From assembly GCA_021292165.1 (NCBI GenBank), contig CM037877.1, positions 306,408,063 through 306,472,062 on the forward strand: DNA of 64,000 bases, in the 5' to 3' direction. Below are positions 47,644-60,090 of the stretch, one piece after another (positions within the stretch are counted from its first letter, which is position 1; every line of letters starts with the position of its first letter). Both the position numbers and the translations under genes were made by a program. Under the pieces are notes generated by a model. That model made no database searches. It saw nothing but the letters and a program-made list of their open reading frames with translations, and was not told the DNA's origin. The DNA comes from Shinisaurus crocodilurus. Lineage: Eukaryota; Chordata; Lepidosauria; Squamata; Shinisauridae.

Positions 47644-48230
47644 TGTGGTTCTGAGTAAACCCCAAGCAAAGTTCTAGAGAGATTTGTCTCTCTTGATTTC
47701 CCTTTTCAGTTTCCTTGCTACCAATCCCCTTATTTTTGAGAAGTTACCTCTTTGGAAGTCCAATTTGACTGCATAGGATTTCCTTGCCAATTTCCCAGTT
47801 ACAAATAAACCACATTAGTGGATGATCCCGGGTAACACTGGACGGCCCCATTGGGTTCGAGGAGAGCCAGAGAAAAATGCTCCACTTTCTCCACACCATG
47901 CAGTTTCCTTTCTACACTTCTCTCATGTCCAGCCCGTACTTGCCTTTTTCCTAACTAAAAGGCCCCATATACGTTGCAACCTCTTTGCCTTGGGGTGTTG
48001 CTCCAGCCCCTGGATCATTTTGGTTGCCCTTTTCTGCACCTCCTCCAGCTCTACGATATTGTTTTTGAGATGAGTGGACCAGGACTGTACACAGTATTCA
48101 AAGCATGGTCACACCACAGACTGGTGTAAAGACATTAAGATATTGGCAGTTTTATGTGTCACCGCTTCCCTAATAATATCAGTCCCTAGCAAGGAATCTG
48201 CCTATTTCACAGCTGCTGCACACTGGGTTG
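47644..48230 (-). repeat. Old CR1-family LINE fragment
   Basis: GTTGCTCCAGCCCCTGGATC, CCCTTTTCTGCACCTCCTCC and TGTACACAGTATTCAAAGC match the block at 52900-53010 of the old family. Confidence 0.7.
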
Positions 48231-48362
48231 ATGTTTTCATCCTGAGTGCCCAATACCAAGCGCGCGCGCACAAAATGCCTTGGACTGACGCGGGCGCCTG
48301 GAAAGGGCGGTGTCACAGCAGGCCACTCACAGCAGCAGCAGCAGCAGCGCCATGTGCTAGCT

Positions 48363-48796
48363 CAGTGATGGCGAACCTTTTTGAGCCCGAGTGCCCAAAC
48401 TGCAACACAAAACCAACTTATTTATTTCAAAGTGCCTTAAATTTGGCAGGAAGGAGGAGGGGGCACTAGCTAATCGCGCCCCGCTCTGTCTCAGGGCATG
48501 GCTCTTCACCGGGCGTGCAAAGATTCGGGCGTGCGTGCGCTGTGCTTCTGAGCTGTCTGTTCAGTTAGCAGGAGGGCTGGGCGCCTGCGCAGTCCACTTC
48601 TGGGGGTGGAGATGTTGGAGTGTGCCTGCCTGTGGAGCCCAGCAAGGAATGAGTGGAGAAGAGTTACTATGGAAACCCAACGCTGAATGCAGAAGGGGAC
48701 GGTCTTTTCGCAATCTGGCAACCAATGGCTCGAGTGCCCACAGAGAGGTCCCTGCGTGCCAGCTGTGGCATGCGTGCCATAGGTTCGCCATCACTG
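48363..48796. mobile_element. hAT non-autonomous element (CAGTGATGGCGAACC)
   Basis: Termini CAGTGATGGCGAACC and GGTTCGCCATCACTG. Perfect target duplication TGCTAGCT at 48355-48362 and 48797-48804. Charlie-type ends. The interior (434 bp) has no transposase motif. Confidence 0.95.
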
Positions 48797-48804
48797 TGCT
48801 AGCT

Positions 48805-50394
48805 ACACCGTTGCTCTGTGGAGTTCCCATCCAGCTGGGCTCAGACAAGTCCCTCTGCTCCAGCCAGCCAGGTGCCCGTAACGCGCACACACGGACACAC
48901 ACACAGGAGCCAGGAGTCCTCCTCCTCTCCCGACGCATGTTCAGGGCAAGTGTCTGCATTCGCCGTGAAACCGCCGCCAGCAGCTGTTCTTCTCAGTAAA
49001 GACCTTGCCTTCTTTTTCCACGCATCTCTTCGGCAGGACGGGCAGTGCTGACAGCGTGGGGTGAACGTGATCTGCAGGCAGGCTGCGTCCGGCCGGCCGG
49101 GAAGGCGGAGCCTCTGCGGCACAGGAAAAGTCAGCCAGGCGGGCCGGGCGGATCGTCGACAAGCGGGGAGTCGCGGCAGCAGTTGCTGGGGGAAAGGCAG
49201 CTGGGGAACTACCACACAGGACCGGAGGGCTGATTCCCTTGTACAGTGAGGGAGGGAAGGGGAATGTATTCTTATTTTTATTTTAAATCCAAAGAAACTT
49301 TGTTAATTTACCAAGGTGCTTGTGTTGTCCGAATCCTTTAATTCCTCACTCAAACATTTATTCAAACAAACCCGTGGCCCCAGCGGCCACACCTACGAGC
49401 AATGGGGCAGGCTGGTGTCTGTCTGTACGTGAGATCCTGCAGGTTCGGCAGCAAGCGCCGCCTCCTCCTCCTCCTCCTGCCCGTCCCCTGTGGAGCTCGC
49501 CCAGAGCATGAGCAACAATAGCCAGTTGGCAGGAAGTGGGGAGCCCCGCCAAGCCCGGGGGCGGGACGCCTGAGCGCCGGATTGCTGGGCTCGTTTGCTC
49601 GCAGCAACGGCTGCCCCAAGACGAAGAGCCCGGGCCCAGACCTCCCCTTCCACGCCCCCCCCCCCGCGCTTCGCCTCATCCCGGCTCCCCCGACAGGCAG
49701 CCACGGGGCTCTCCACCTGGGAGGGCTGGCCTGGTTGTGGCCGGCACGCAAGCAGACAGCTTCATTGTGGGGCACATGTGCAAGTCACCGTTTGTGGTGA
49801 AGCACAGCCCTTGACCAGCCTTTTTCTCCGCCCGCTGGAACGGCCAATTTGGCCCCTGGAGGTGTGTGAGGAGTCAAATGTTGCAACAAGCTGGTCCCAG
49901 CAAGCATGAATCACGGACATGTTCGTAACTGCTCTGTGTTTTGCACTTTAACAATTCCCCCCTCAAACACCACAGAAGCAGCATAGATACATCATGCTCT
50001 CAGTCACTGCCGCCGCCACCTTCTGGCGCCCCTGAAGGCAGCGCCAAGTTCTTGCGCTGGAGCAGGCCCAGTGTAGAGGTCATCTCGGGACGCATGACGG
50101 GGCCACGGACACTGTGGCTTGGAACTGGGAGCCCTCATCCCGCCCCTCCTCGCTTTACCACGGCTAAGAAGCAGGTTAAACATGGAAATGATAAATTTCA
50201 CTCTAATTTAGCACCCTAGAGCATGTACGAGATGCTTTTCTTGCACCACTGAGCCAACATGACTGCTTCCACAAGTACAGGCGCATGACTGTTTCTGAGT
50301 TTAATGCTGCCTTCTTGTCCTCAAATGGGCTCAGAACTACTTAGTGCCTTCTATAGCTAAAGCAATTTTCTAAGACACAAGGACATAGAATTTA
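48805..50394. other. Upstream intergenic, GC-rich, no gene recognised
   Basis: CpG-rich at 49050-49720, so a distant promoter or enhancer is possible. No exon with a known domain is seen on either strand. Confidence 0.45.
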
Positions 50395-50640
50395 GGGTGG
50401 GAATGGGCAGTGCAGGTCATCTCACCCAATCCCCTGCTCAGTGCAGAAATCGTACAACTACAGGATCCCTGGCGGGTGGCTGCCCACCCAGCTGCTGCCT
50501 AATACCTCCAGCAAAGGAGAGCCCTCCCCAGGCCATCTGTTCCGCTCCTGAACGTTGAGCCAAAATCTGCTTCCCCACAATGTCCACCCGTTGGTTCCAG
50601 TCCTGCCCTCGGGAGCAGCAGAAAACTAACCCACTCCCTC
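50395..50640 (-). repeat. Old CR1 3' tail
   Basis: TCACCCAATCCCCTGCTCAG through AGCCAAAATCTGCTTCCC is a decayed reverse copy of the CR1 tail. Confidence 0.65.
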
Positions 50641-50696
50641 TTCTGCATTTATGCCTTTCGGGTATGGAAGACCACGCACTGTGCCTCCCCTTAATC

Positions 50697-50831
50697 CAGT
50701 GTTTCTCAGCCTTGGGTCCCCAGATGTTTTTGGCCTACAACTCCCAGCATGCCCCAGCCAGCATAGCTGGCTGGGGCATGCTGGGAGTTGTAGGCCAAAA
50801 ACATCTGGGGACCCAAGGTTGAGAAACACTG
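50697..50831. mobile_element. Palindromic hAT MITE, copy 4
   Basis: 135 bp, same as 16603-16737 except one base near the left end (CTCAGCC for CTCAACC). Perfect target duplication CCTTAATC at 50689-50696 and 50832-50839. Confidence 0.95.
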
Positions 50832-51059
50832 CCTTAATCTCCTCAAGGTAATAGCATAGTTCAGAGGGAGCCAGCCCTGATTCCAGCCTGCTAAGAGGGA
50901 GCTTCAGATGGGAATAAGCCACGTAATACCCTGGGAAGCTCCCAAGGAAGCTCTCCTCATCGGTCAGGCATGGCCCGTGATGATCGCTAGGTAGTCGCCT
51001 TCCGGACCAGCTGAAGCTCACCTTGACTTATTCATTCCATTCCTACCCTGCCTGTTCTG

Positions 51060-51165
51060 AATGGGGCATCCATGGGGGGTCCCAGGCAGTCTCCCATCCA
51101 GGCATTGACCAGGGCCAGACCTGCTCAGCTTCAGCAAGGGGCCGGGCCCTTCCGACCACAGCCCT
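51060..51165 (-). pseudogene. 5S rRNA-derived relic
   Basis: The minus strand reads GAAGCTGAGCAGGTCTGGCC, CCTGGATGGGAGACTGCCTG, the 5S internal promoter and 3' half, without a CR1 tail. Diverged, so not a functional gene. Confidence 0.7.
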
Positions 51166-51355
51166 GGGTTGCTGCTGCCGCTGAAAATTAAGGAGCGGCA
51201 GCCGGTCCCACGGTATGGTGCCAAGGGGCAATGGCACGCCAGAGCCCCCAGCCCCGCACCTCTCTTCCAGATTAGTCAAGTGGTGGTTTTGCCATACCCT
51301 GAATGGCAGGCACAGGATTGGGTCTCACAGCAGCAACTGGAGCTCCTTTCCTGCA

Positions 51356-51598
51356 TGGTTACAGGAACCCAGATTCCACCTAAACATCAGGAAAAATGTC
51401 CTGACTGTCAGAGCAATAAGACAATGGAACCAACTACCTAGGGAGGTGGTGGGCTCTCCCACTCTGGAGGCATTCAAGGTGAAGCTGGACGGCCATCTGT
51501 CAGGGATGCTTTGGCCTGGATTCCTGCATTGAGCAGGGGGTTGGACTCGATGGCCTGGTAGGCCCCTCCCAACTCTACAGTATTCTATGATTCTATGA
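51356..51598 (+). repeat. CR1 3' end fragment
   Basis: GTTACAGGAACCCAGATTCC to AGTATTCTATGATTCTATGA; 5'-truncated. Confidence 0.92.
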
Positions 51599-51802
51599 GG
51601 GGGGTACTGCACAGAGACGGGGAGGCAACAGCAGCCCCGAGATGGGGGCAAATGCCTTCCTGGGTGCCATGGCACCACCCAGCCAATGAACCCACGAGGA
51701 CACCTTTGAATTGGCCAGTCTAAAGCCTTGGCCCAATCCCACCGTGTTCCCACCTCCTAATAGATCACCAGTACAAAGGGAACTAGACCGTGCCTTCCCC
51801 CC

Positions 51803-51839
<37 letters not shown>
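51803..51839. repeat. (CA)n microsatellite
   Basis: About 18 CA units. Confidence 0.97.
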
Positions 51840-51841
<2 letters not shown>

Positions 51842-52195
51842 TTCCCCTGCCAGGTACCAGCAGATTTTAACGTGGTTTGACTGCTTGCACCCCTGCAATG
51901 TGATCTGTCCCCCCACTATTTTACAACAGATGGCTGCTTGTCTTGTCTTAAACATTTTTCATTTTGCTTTTGTGCACAAGTGTGGTGATTTAAAAAAATG
52001 AATAGATTAACTGATCACAAGCAACCCTTCAAACATGTTAGTTTGGAGATGGGCATTCTGGAGCCATCATGAGGAATTTAGTGTGCTACATTACATGCGG
52101 TGTAAAGCCCCAGGGATCCACCCACATGGAGAAGAAGCCCGTAAAGGGTGTGTCCCTTTCAGAAATCCCATCCCAGCTCTGTGCAAAGGCTCCTT

Positions 52196-52251
52196 CCTCC
52201 TCCTCCTCCTCCTCCTCCTCCTCCTCCTCCTCCTCCTCCTCCTCCTCCTCC
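52196..52251. repeat. (CCT)n microsatellite
   Basis: About 18 CCT units. In other frames it produces long poly-Ser or poly-Glu chance ORFs. Confidence 0.97.
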
Positions 52252-52374
52252 AGAGAACCGGGCAAGGCATATCCTCTCCATGCCTCTTCCTTCTTACTCC
52301 ACAGGACAAAGCTAGCTGTGTGCTTAATCTGCCTGGCCCTCCTCAAAGGGAAATTCACACACACACACATTCTC

Positions 52375-53165
52375 AGAAGGATCAGACCCAGGGTCCATCT
52401 AGTCCAGCATTCTGTTCACACAGTGGCCAACCAGCTGCCCACATGATCCCACAAGCAGGATATGAGTGCAACAGCACCCTCCTGCCCATGTTCCCCAGCA
52501 ACTGGAGTACATAGGCAGACTGCCTCTGATACTGGAGGAAGCACATAGCCATCAGGACTAGTAGCCACTGATAGCCTGATCCTCCTCCAGGAATTTGTCC
52601 AATCCCTTTTAAAGCCCTCCAAAGTGGTGGCCATCACTACATCTTGTGGAAGTGAATTCCACAGTTTAACTAGGCGCTGTGTGAAGAAGCCCTTCCTTTT
52701 ATCTGTCCTGAATTTCCCACCAATCAGCTTCATAGGATGATATCATTGGGTTCTAGTATTATGAGAGAGGGAGAGAAATGTCTCCCTGTCCATTTTCTCC
52801 ACAGCATGCATAATTTTGTACACCTCTGTCGTGTCTCCCCTTACTCACCTTTTTTCTAGGCTAAACAATCCCAGCTGCTTTAACTTTTCCTCATAGGGAA
52901 GTTGCTCCAGCCCCTGGATCATTTCAGTTGCCCTTTTCTGCACTTTTTCCAACTCTACTTATCCTTTTTTTAGGTGGTGACCAGAACTGTACATAGTATT
53001 CTAAGTGCGGTCGCACCATAGATTTGTGTCAGGGCAGGATGATCTTGGCAGTTTTATCTTTAATTCCTTTCCTAATGATGCCTAACATGGAATTTGACTT
53101 TTTCACAGCAGCCGCACGCGGGGTCGACCTTTTTATTGAGCTGTTCCTGAGTGCCCTTCCTGGCT
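52375..53165 (-). mobile_element. Old CR1-family LINE 3' region
   Basis: The reverse strand still codes GFFTQRLVKLWNSLPQDVV, the C-terminal block of CR1-like proteins, and continues upstream through decayed RT sequence. It is the best copy of the subfamily seen at 842, 13870 and 15428. Confidence 0.85.
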
Positions 53166-54284
53166 GCTGGCCCATCTCCCAGGCAGCAGCTACTCAGCCT
53201 CTGTGATCTCTGCACCAAACAGCCTTTGCCTGCCAGCTCCTGACCTGCGACTTCCTCTACTGGCAGCCTCCACCCACCCAGGGCTGCCCTAGATGCAAAT
53301 GGGAGCATCGCACTTCTCCAACCTGACATCCCTGGTCGCCCATGCAGATGAGCATGTAAGTTGAACAGACTTCATAGTGATTCAACGTGGCTAGGTAGAA
53401 ATCTCTTTTGCCAATTAGTTTTCATTGTAACTCACATTATTTCTCTCACTGATCCCTTTTACCCTATAACAAGGGTAAACAAAGTTCAAAAGAAACCTTT
53501 CCAAATTGGCTCCTGTAGTTGTCTGCCTTCCGAGGAGCAATTTCCCATAGGTTAGATTGAGTGATCATTTTGGCTACACACTGATGTGATGGATATGGGC
53601 GGGGGAGAGGGAAGACTTTTCCTCCTGGTGGACCCCATTTTTTGCATAATGGTTCTCCTGCTAGGCTTCTACCAGTCATGCTGAACCTCCGGAGGCTGCT
53701 CAGCTGCAGGGGAGGTTTTCTAAGCCTGCTTGTCAGGCAAGCAAGTGGTCGCAATGCTGAGACAGAGGGTGGGAGGCAAGAGCAGCGGGTGACCATGGCG
53801 GCGAGGAGGACCGCTCAGTGAGGAAGAGGCCCGTGGAGAAGGGGGCCTTGTCCAAGGGCCCTTCCGAACCTGGAGCCAGCACTGAGTCACTTTGATTTTG
53901 CTATAAGTCGTACCACAAGTGCTGCCTGGCCCAGGGGCTGGAAACTGAGATGCGCTTCGGTGTGTCTTGCCACACACCCTCTTTATGTGGACATGTGTAA
54001 TAACAACAGTGCAGGAGTGTGGGGACTTTACCAGAGGTCTGGTCATGCATACATGGCAGATTTCTGTACTAGTCTCTAACAAAGTAGGGAATAGCTATTT
54101 CTAAAATGGTGAAATGAGCTCAAGTACTCATTAAAGTCTGAAAGCATAGGCTTTATTTTTTATAGATTTAGTGCTTAGCACACACACACGTGCACACATG
54201 TCACGAAAGGGAAACACAGCTTAGTTAGTATAGCACATGGGCCAGTATATTAGTTCTAATAAGCCTAATCGGAAAATATTAGGC
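53166..54284. other. Intergenic, nothing recognised
   Basis: No gene or identified repeat. A short CA run lies at 54180-54190. Confidence 0.45.
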
Positions 54285-55128
54285 ATCTTCTGGATTATGT
54301 AATTGTCCGTGTTAGAGATCGCTGCGATGTACTTCTTACTAGGGCCATGGTGAGTGCTGACGATTGCTGGACAGACCATCGACTAATCCGGTCCACTATG
54401 GTTATCAATATTGCTCCCCAATGTAGGCTTCAAGGAAGGAAACCAAGGCGTAAAATGAACATCCACGCCCTTCAAGATCCTACTAAGCAAACTCGTCTTC
54501 AATCATTTCTTAGGGAACATCTACCTACGGAACCTCCTAATAACATTGAGGACCATTGGTCTAAGCTGAAAACCTCCATTACTGCAGCTTGTGAACAAAC
54601 TATTGGATATGAAACTAAGAAACATCAGGATTGGTTTGATGAAAATGATAATGAGATTAAATATATAATTGGCCAAAAAAGGAAGGCCTTCCAAATATGG
54701 CAAAATGATATTAATTGCGCTGCCAAGAAAAAAATCTATGCCAGTGCAAAGGCTGAGGTCCAAAGAAGAACAAGAGAATTTAAGAACGCTTGGTGGAAAA
54801 AGAAAGCTCAAGAAATTCAACAACTTGCAGAATTTCATGATGCATGGGGCTTTTTTAAGGCCACAAAGGCCATTTATGGACCAAAAACCCATTACAATCA
54901 AAAGATGGCACCAAACTCTTAAAAGACAAAGAGTCTATTGCACTGCATCGGAAAGAGCATTATTATGATCTTTTAAATCGTAAATCTAAGGTGTATAATG
55001 AGATTTTTTCGCAAATCCCGCAAAAACAAATTAGAGAGGAACTTGCAATACCATTAAAAGCCATTAATCAAATGAAGAATAACAAAGCTAGTGGACCAGA
55101 TGGGATTTCTGCTGAAACCTTTAAAGAA

Positions 55129-57374
55129 TCATAGAATCATAGAATCATAGAAAAGTAGAGTTGGAAGGGGCCTACAAGGCCATCGAGTCCAACCCCCTGC
55201 TCAATGCAGGAATCCAGGTCAAAGCATCTCTGACAGATGTCTGTCCAGCCGCACCTTGAATGCCTCCAGACTGGGAGAGCCCACCACCTCCCTAGGTAGT
55301 TGATTCCATTGTCTTATTGCTCTGACAGTCAGGAAATTTTTCCTGATGTTTAGGTGGAATCTAGGTTCCTGTAACTTGAGCCCATTATTCCGTGTCCTGC
55401 AAACTGGGATGATCAAGAAGAGATCTTTGCCCTCCTCTGTGTGACATCCCTTCAAATACTGGAAGAGTGCGATCATATCTCCCCTCAGTCTCCTCTTCTG
55501 AAGGCTAAACATGCCCAGTTCTTTCAGTCTCTCCTCATAGGGCCTTGTTTCCAGTCCCTTTATCATCCTTGTTGCCCTCCTCTGAAACCTCTCCAGTTTG
55601 TCTATGTCCTTGTTAAAATGAGGTGCCCAGAACTGGACACAGTACTCAAGATGAGGCCTAACCAGTGCCGAGTAAAGGGGAATTATCACTTCCCGCGATT
55701 TGGAAGCTATACTTCTATTAATACAGCCCAAAATTGCATTTGCCTTCTTTGCAGCCACGTCGCATTGCTGGCTCATATTCAGTTTGTGATCTACCACAAT
55801 TCCAAGATCCTTCTCACTTGTAGTATTGTTGAGCTTAGTGTCCCCCATTCTGTAACTCTGCATTTGGTTTCCTCTCCCTAGGTGCAGCACTTGGCATTTA
55901 TCCCTGTTAAATTTCATTCTGTTGTTTTCGGCCCAGCGCTCCAGCCTATCGAGGTCACTTTGAATTTTGTTTCTGTCTTCCAGAGTATTAGCTGTTCCAC
56001 CCAACTTTGTGTCATCTGCAAATTTTATAAGCATTCCCTGTACCTCCTCATCCAAGTCATTAATAAAAATGTTGAAGAGCACCGGGCCCAGGACCGAGCC
56101 CTGTGGTACCCCGCTCGTTACCTCTCCCCAGTTTGAGAAGGAACCATTGATAAGCACTCTTTGAGTCCGATTCTGTAGCCAATTGTGGATCCACCTGATA
56201 GTTGTTCCATCTAGCCCACTCTTAGCTAGCTTACTAATCAGGATATCATGAGGCACTTTGTCGAAAGCTTTGCTGAAGTCCAGGTATATAATGTCCACAG
56301 CATTCCCACAGTCCACAAGGGAGGTTACCCGATCAAAAAATGAGATCAGATTAGTCTGACAGGATTTGTTCTTGACAAATCCATGCTGGCTTCTAGTAAT
56401 CACTGCATTGTTTTCAAGGTGCTTGCAGACTGACTTCTTTATAATCTGCTCAAAAATCTTCCCGGGGATTGATGTCAGACTGACTGGCCTATAGTTCCCA
56501 GGTTCCTCCTTCTTGCCCTTTTTGAAGATGGGAACAACATTTGCCCTCCTCCAGTCGTCTGGCACTTCACCTGTCCTCCATGATTTCTCAAAGATAATAG
56601 ACAGTGGTTCTGAGAGTTCTTCTGCCAGTTCCTTTATTACTCTAGGATGCAGCTCATCAGGCCCTGGAGATTTAAACTCGTTCAGAGTAATCAGGTGCTC
56701 CTTGACCATTTGCCTATCAATCTCAAGCTGCAATTCTGCCCCTTCAGTCTGCATTTCAGGTTTGCCAGGGGGGTCATAGACCCTCTTTTGGGAGAAGACC
56801 GAGCCGAAGTAGGAATTGAACACTTCTGCCTTTTCTTTGTCTTCTGTTATCAATTTGCCATCCTCATTGCGTAGTTGAACCACCAGTTCTTTCTTCTGTC
56901 TTTTACTGTGCATGTATCTGAAGAAAGCTTTTTTGTTGCTTTTAGCATTCCTCGCTAACCTTAGCTCATTCTCAGCTTTAGCCTTCCTGACACTATTCCT
57001 GCAGTTCTGTGCTACCTGCCTGTACTCTTCCCCTGTAGCCTGTCCTTCCTTCCACTTCCTATACGTGTCCTTTTTTTTTTTCAGGTCATCTTTGAGTTTA
57101 TTGTGAAGCCACATTGGCTTCTTCTGTTGCCCTCTGCCTTTTTTCCTTGTGGGAATTGTTTGCAATTGTGCCTTTAAAATTTCCTTTTTTAAAAACTCCC
57201 ACCCCTCCTGGGCTCCCTTTCTCGTGAGAGTCATTTGCCATGGGATCTTACTAATCATTGTTCTGAGTTTGTTAAAATTGGCTTTCCTAAAATCCAGGGT
57301 ACGTGTTTGGCTACACTCAGCTTTTGCTTCTGTTAGAATAAAGAACTCAAGTATAACATGGTCACTTTCCCCCA
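55129..57374 (-). mobile_element. CR1 LINE with uninterrupted RT frame
   Basis: The 3' end at 55129 shows three TCATAGAA tail units. The reverse strand carries a single 718-codon frame (57375-55219) from the last endonuclease motif (GESDHVILEF) through the RT ([23 protein letters not shown]) to the C-terminal block. Only the 5' end is missing. It lies between KASGPDGISAETFK and the inverted segment of another LINE. Confidence 0.95.
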
Positions 57375-57530
57375 TATAGAAATGCCCCGATAGTTTCCAC
57401 AGTCTGTTCTATCACCCTTCTTAAAGAGGGTGATAATTATGGCATCCCTGAAGTCTTCTGGGATCTTTTCTCTTATCCAGATTTTTTTCGATGAGTTTAT
57501 GAAGATGTTGTACAAGTTTGCCCCCCACAC
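57375..57530 (-). repeat. Inverted segment of the host LINE
   Basis: The minus strand reads ANLYNIFINSSKKIW, KIPEDFRDAIIITLF, KKGDRTDCGNYRGIS, which is the coding part missing between 55128 and 57531 on the plus strand. 57375-57428 is an exact inverted repeat of 57533-57587 except the last bases. Confidence 0.92.
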
Positions 57531-59525
57531 ACACCCTCTTTAAGAAGGGTGATAGAACAGACTGTGGAAACTATCGGGGCATTTCTCTCTTAGCTACCGC
57601 AGGTAAAATATTTGCTAGGATTCTCGCAAACCGTCTTCTATCTATTTCAGAAGAGATCCTCCCTGAATCTCAATATGGTTTCCGCCCCTCTAGAGGGACA
57701 GTAGACATGATTTTTACTGCATGTCAGCTCCAAGAAAAATGTCGGGAGCAAAATCAACCCCTTTATATGGCGTCTATTGATTTGGCTAAGGCCTTTGATA
57801 CTGTAGACCGAACAACTCTCTGGACTATCCTTATGAAAATTGGATGCCCCAATAAATTTGTGAATATCTTGCAACTTCTCCATGACAACATGACGGCTAC
57901 GGTCTTGGACAACAACGGCTCTCATGGTGCCCCATTTAAAGTGGGATCAGGTGTTAAACAGGGATGTGTTATCACCCAAACATTATTTGCTGTTTTCATC
58001 ACCATGATTTTACATCTTGTCGAGTGGAAACTTCCCACTAGTGTGGGAATTATTATCGAACAGATGGAAAGCTTTTTAATCTCAGTAGGCTGAAAGCAAA
58101 AAGTAAGGTAATTACAACCTCCATTGTGGAACTTCAGTATGCTGATGATAATGTGGCCTCCGCACATTCAGAGGATGATCTCCAAACTATCCTAAATGCT
58201 TTTGCAGAAGCATACGGAAAACTTGGTCTCTCACTTAACATCAAAAAAACCAAAGTGCTTTATCAGCAAGTGCTTCATCAGCAAGTGCAAGTTAACCCTT
58301 TGGTGATGCCATCTATCCAGCTTGGCGGGGCAATACTGGAAAATGTCGATCATTTTCTCTATCTTGGCAGCTATCTTTCTGTTACAGCTAACATCGACAG
58401 TGAAATCCAGCATCGTTTGAGCTCCGCAAGTGCTGCGTTTTCTCGAATGAAACATAGAGTGTTCGAGGATCGGGATATTTGTAAGAAGACCAAAACACTG
58501 GTTTATGAAGCCATTGTATTACCAACTTTATTGTATGCCTGCGAAACATGGACTATCTATAAACGTCACTTCCACCTCCTTGAAAGATTTCATCAACGTT
58601 GCCTCCAGAAAATCCTGCAAATTACTTAGGAAGATAGGCGAACAAATGTCAGTGCACTGGAAGAAGCAAAGACTACTAGCGTTGAAAAAAATGACCCTTC
58701 AACGCCAACTTCAATGGACCGGTCGTGTTGTTCGAATGTCTGACTGCCGTCTCCCAAAGCAGTTACTTTATTCCCAACTCAAGGATGGAAAGCGGAATAT
58801 TGGTGGTCAGTATAAGAGGTTTAAAGATGTTCATAAGGCTAATCTAAAAAAAAGCAATATAAACATTGGGAACTGGGACACTCTGGCCCATGAACGATCT
58901 AAATGGAGGTTGGCCTTTCACAAAGGTTCTATGGACTTTGAAGAAGCCCAAGTGCAAGGTGAAAGGGAGAAACGTGCTAAGCGAAAAGAAGCGCATCAAA
59001 TGAATCCTTTACAGGACCATCTTCCATCTGGTAACCTGTGTCCTCATTGTGGGAAGCTGTGTGGATCTAGAATTGGCCTCCACAGTCACTTATGGACCCA
59101 TCGCTAGAGTCTACACAATTTTCTTTAGAATTTCCTCTTTTTATCATTTTCTTTTTGTAATTTTATCCTGGAAGACAATCTTACTCGGTCACGAGTGATC
59201 GCCTACTACTAATCGGAAGAGAGAGAGAAAAATTGAGATCGGGGAAGTCAGTGTGTTTGCCAAATATGATGTGGAAGAGGGCACTGTGGGAAGGGCAAGG
59301 CAGGGGATGGGATGGGGGAGCCCTGCAGCCAAGGGAGCTCGGGTGCTGGTGAGAATGGGGGGGGGCTGCTGGGCAGAAACATATTCAGGAGGAAAGGAGA
59401 TGAAACAGAGCACAAGTGGTCATAGTTACAGATTAAGGGGCACCCAGGACTTCACTTCTGGGTTGGCTGCAAAAAGAAAAATGTGGTGGGCACAGGCTGT
59501 CTGCAGGTTCCCAGCTTTTAGTTAC

Positions 59526-60090
59526 TGTGAAGGATCACTAGCAGGATCCTTTGCGTGAGTTCGGCGCTCAATGGGTTAACCGGCACTGAGTTACAGCCCG
59601 TACGAGTGCTGGCGACCACCTGAGAGGCTTTCGCGCACAAGAGGAAACCAAAGCCCTTTAAATGACCAAATAAGGCTTTTATTTGTTTACACAAAACAAA
59701 GATCGGAACTAACAGCTCTCCAGGAATACTACAATGTCAACACAACCTTAGTTGACCCCTGCGTTACTCAATGAACAGGCTCCTAGACTAGCGGATTGAA
59801 TCTGGTCAATTACCTCAGATCAGAGACTCTACGCCTAGTCAGTTTCAGCCTGGCTCCGGGTCGGCCGATCCGGGGATGAGACTGGCTTACTTGGGCGGCC
59901 GCTTGAAGGACGAAACTGGCCCCGAAGTACCCTGGGTTCCCAACAACCCTTTACCGGAAGGGAGAGGGGTTTTCTACCCCGGAGTTCCCGCTCTCCCCGC
60001 CCTCCAGGTCAGGTGGGGCTTATGCCTGCCCCTTCGTTTCAGGTGGGCTTATTCCTGCCCGGGAAGAAGGTGACGTACTGGTACTTTACA
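59526..60090 (-). mobile_element. Probable solo LTR
   Basis: The reverse strand runs from TGTAAAGTACCAG to CCTTCACA (TG...CA) with an AATAAA in ACAAATAAAAGCC near its end and two imperfect copies of a CAGG-x-ATAAGCCCCACCTG unit near its start. No internal retroelement coding sequence and no clear target duplication. Confidence 0.5.

Larger units (their letters stand above)
54285..59216 (+). mobile_element. Non-CR1 LINE (RTE/Rex-like), rearranged and CR1-interrupted
   Basis: Starts inside the endonuclease domain (VSADDCWTDHRLI), continues with a basic linker, then KASGPDGISAETFK at 55125 where a CR1 interrupts. After an inverted piece (57375-57530), the RT resumes: FKKGDRTDCGNYRGI, QYGFRPSRGTVDMIF, IDLAKAFDTVD, KQGCV, and YADDN at 58140. 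The C-terminus has VLPTLLYACETW, then a C2H2 finger (CPHCGKLCGSRIGLHSHL) and a stop at 59107. Frameshifts separate 57518-58093, 58126-58629 and 58505-59107. It is clearly neither CR1, L2 nor L1; the exact clade is not settled. Confidence 0.85.

Noticed and set aside
52086..52370. Poly-Glu or poly-Arg reverse frames
   Set aside because: Produced by the (CCT)n microsatellite.
54285..59216. Assigning the second LINE to BovB or CR1
   Set aside because: The C-terminal C2H2 finger and the RT motifs differ from CR1 and from BovB as I know them. The clade is left open.
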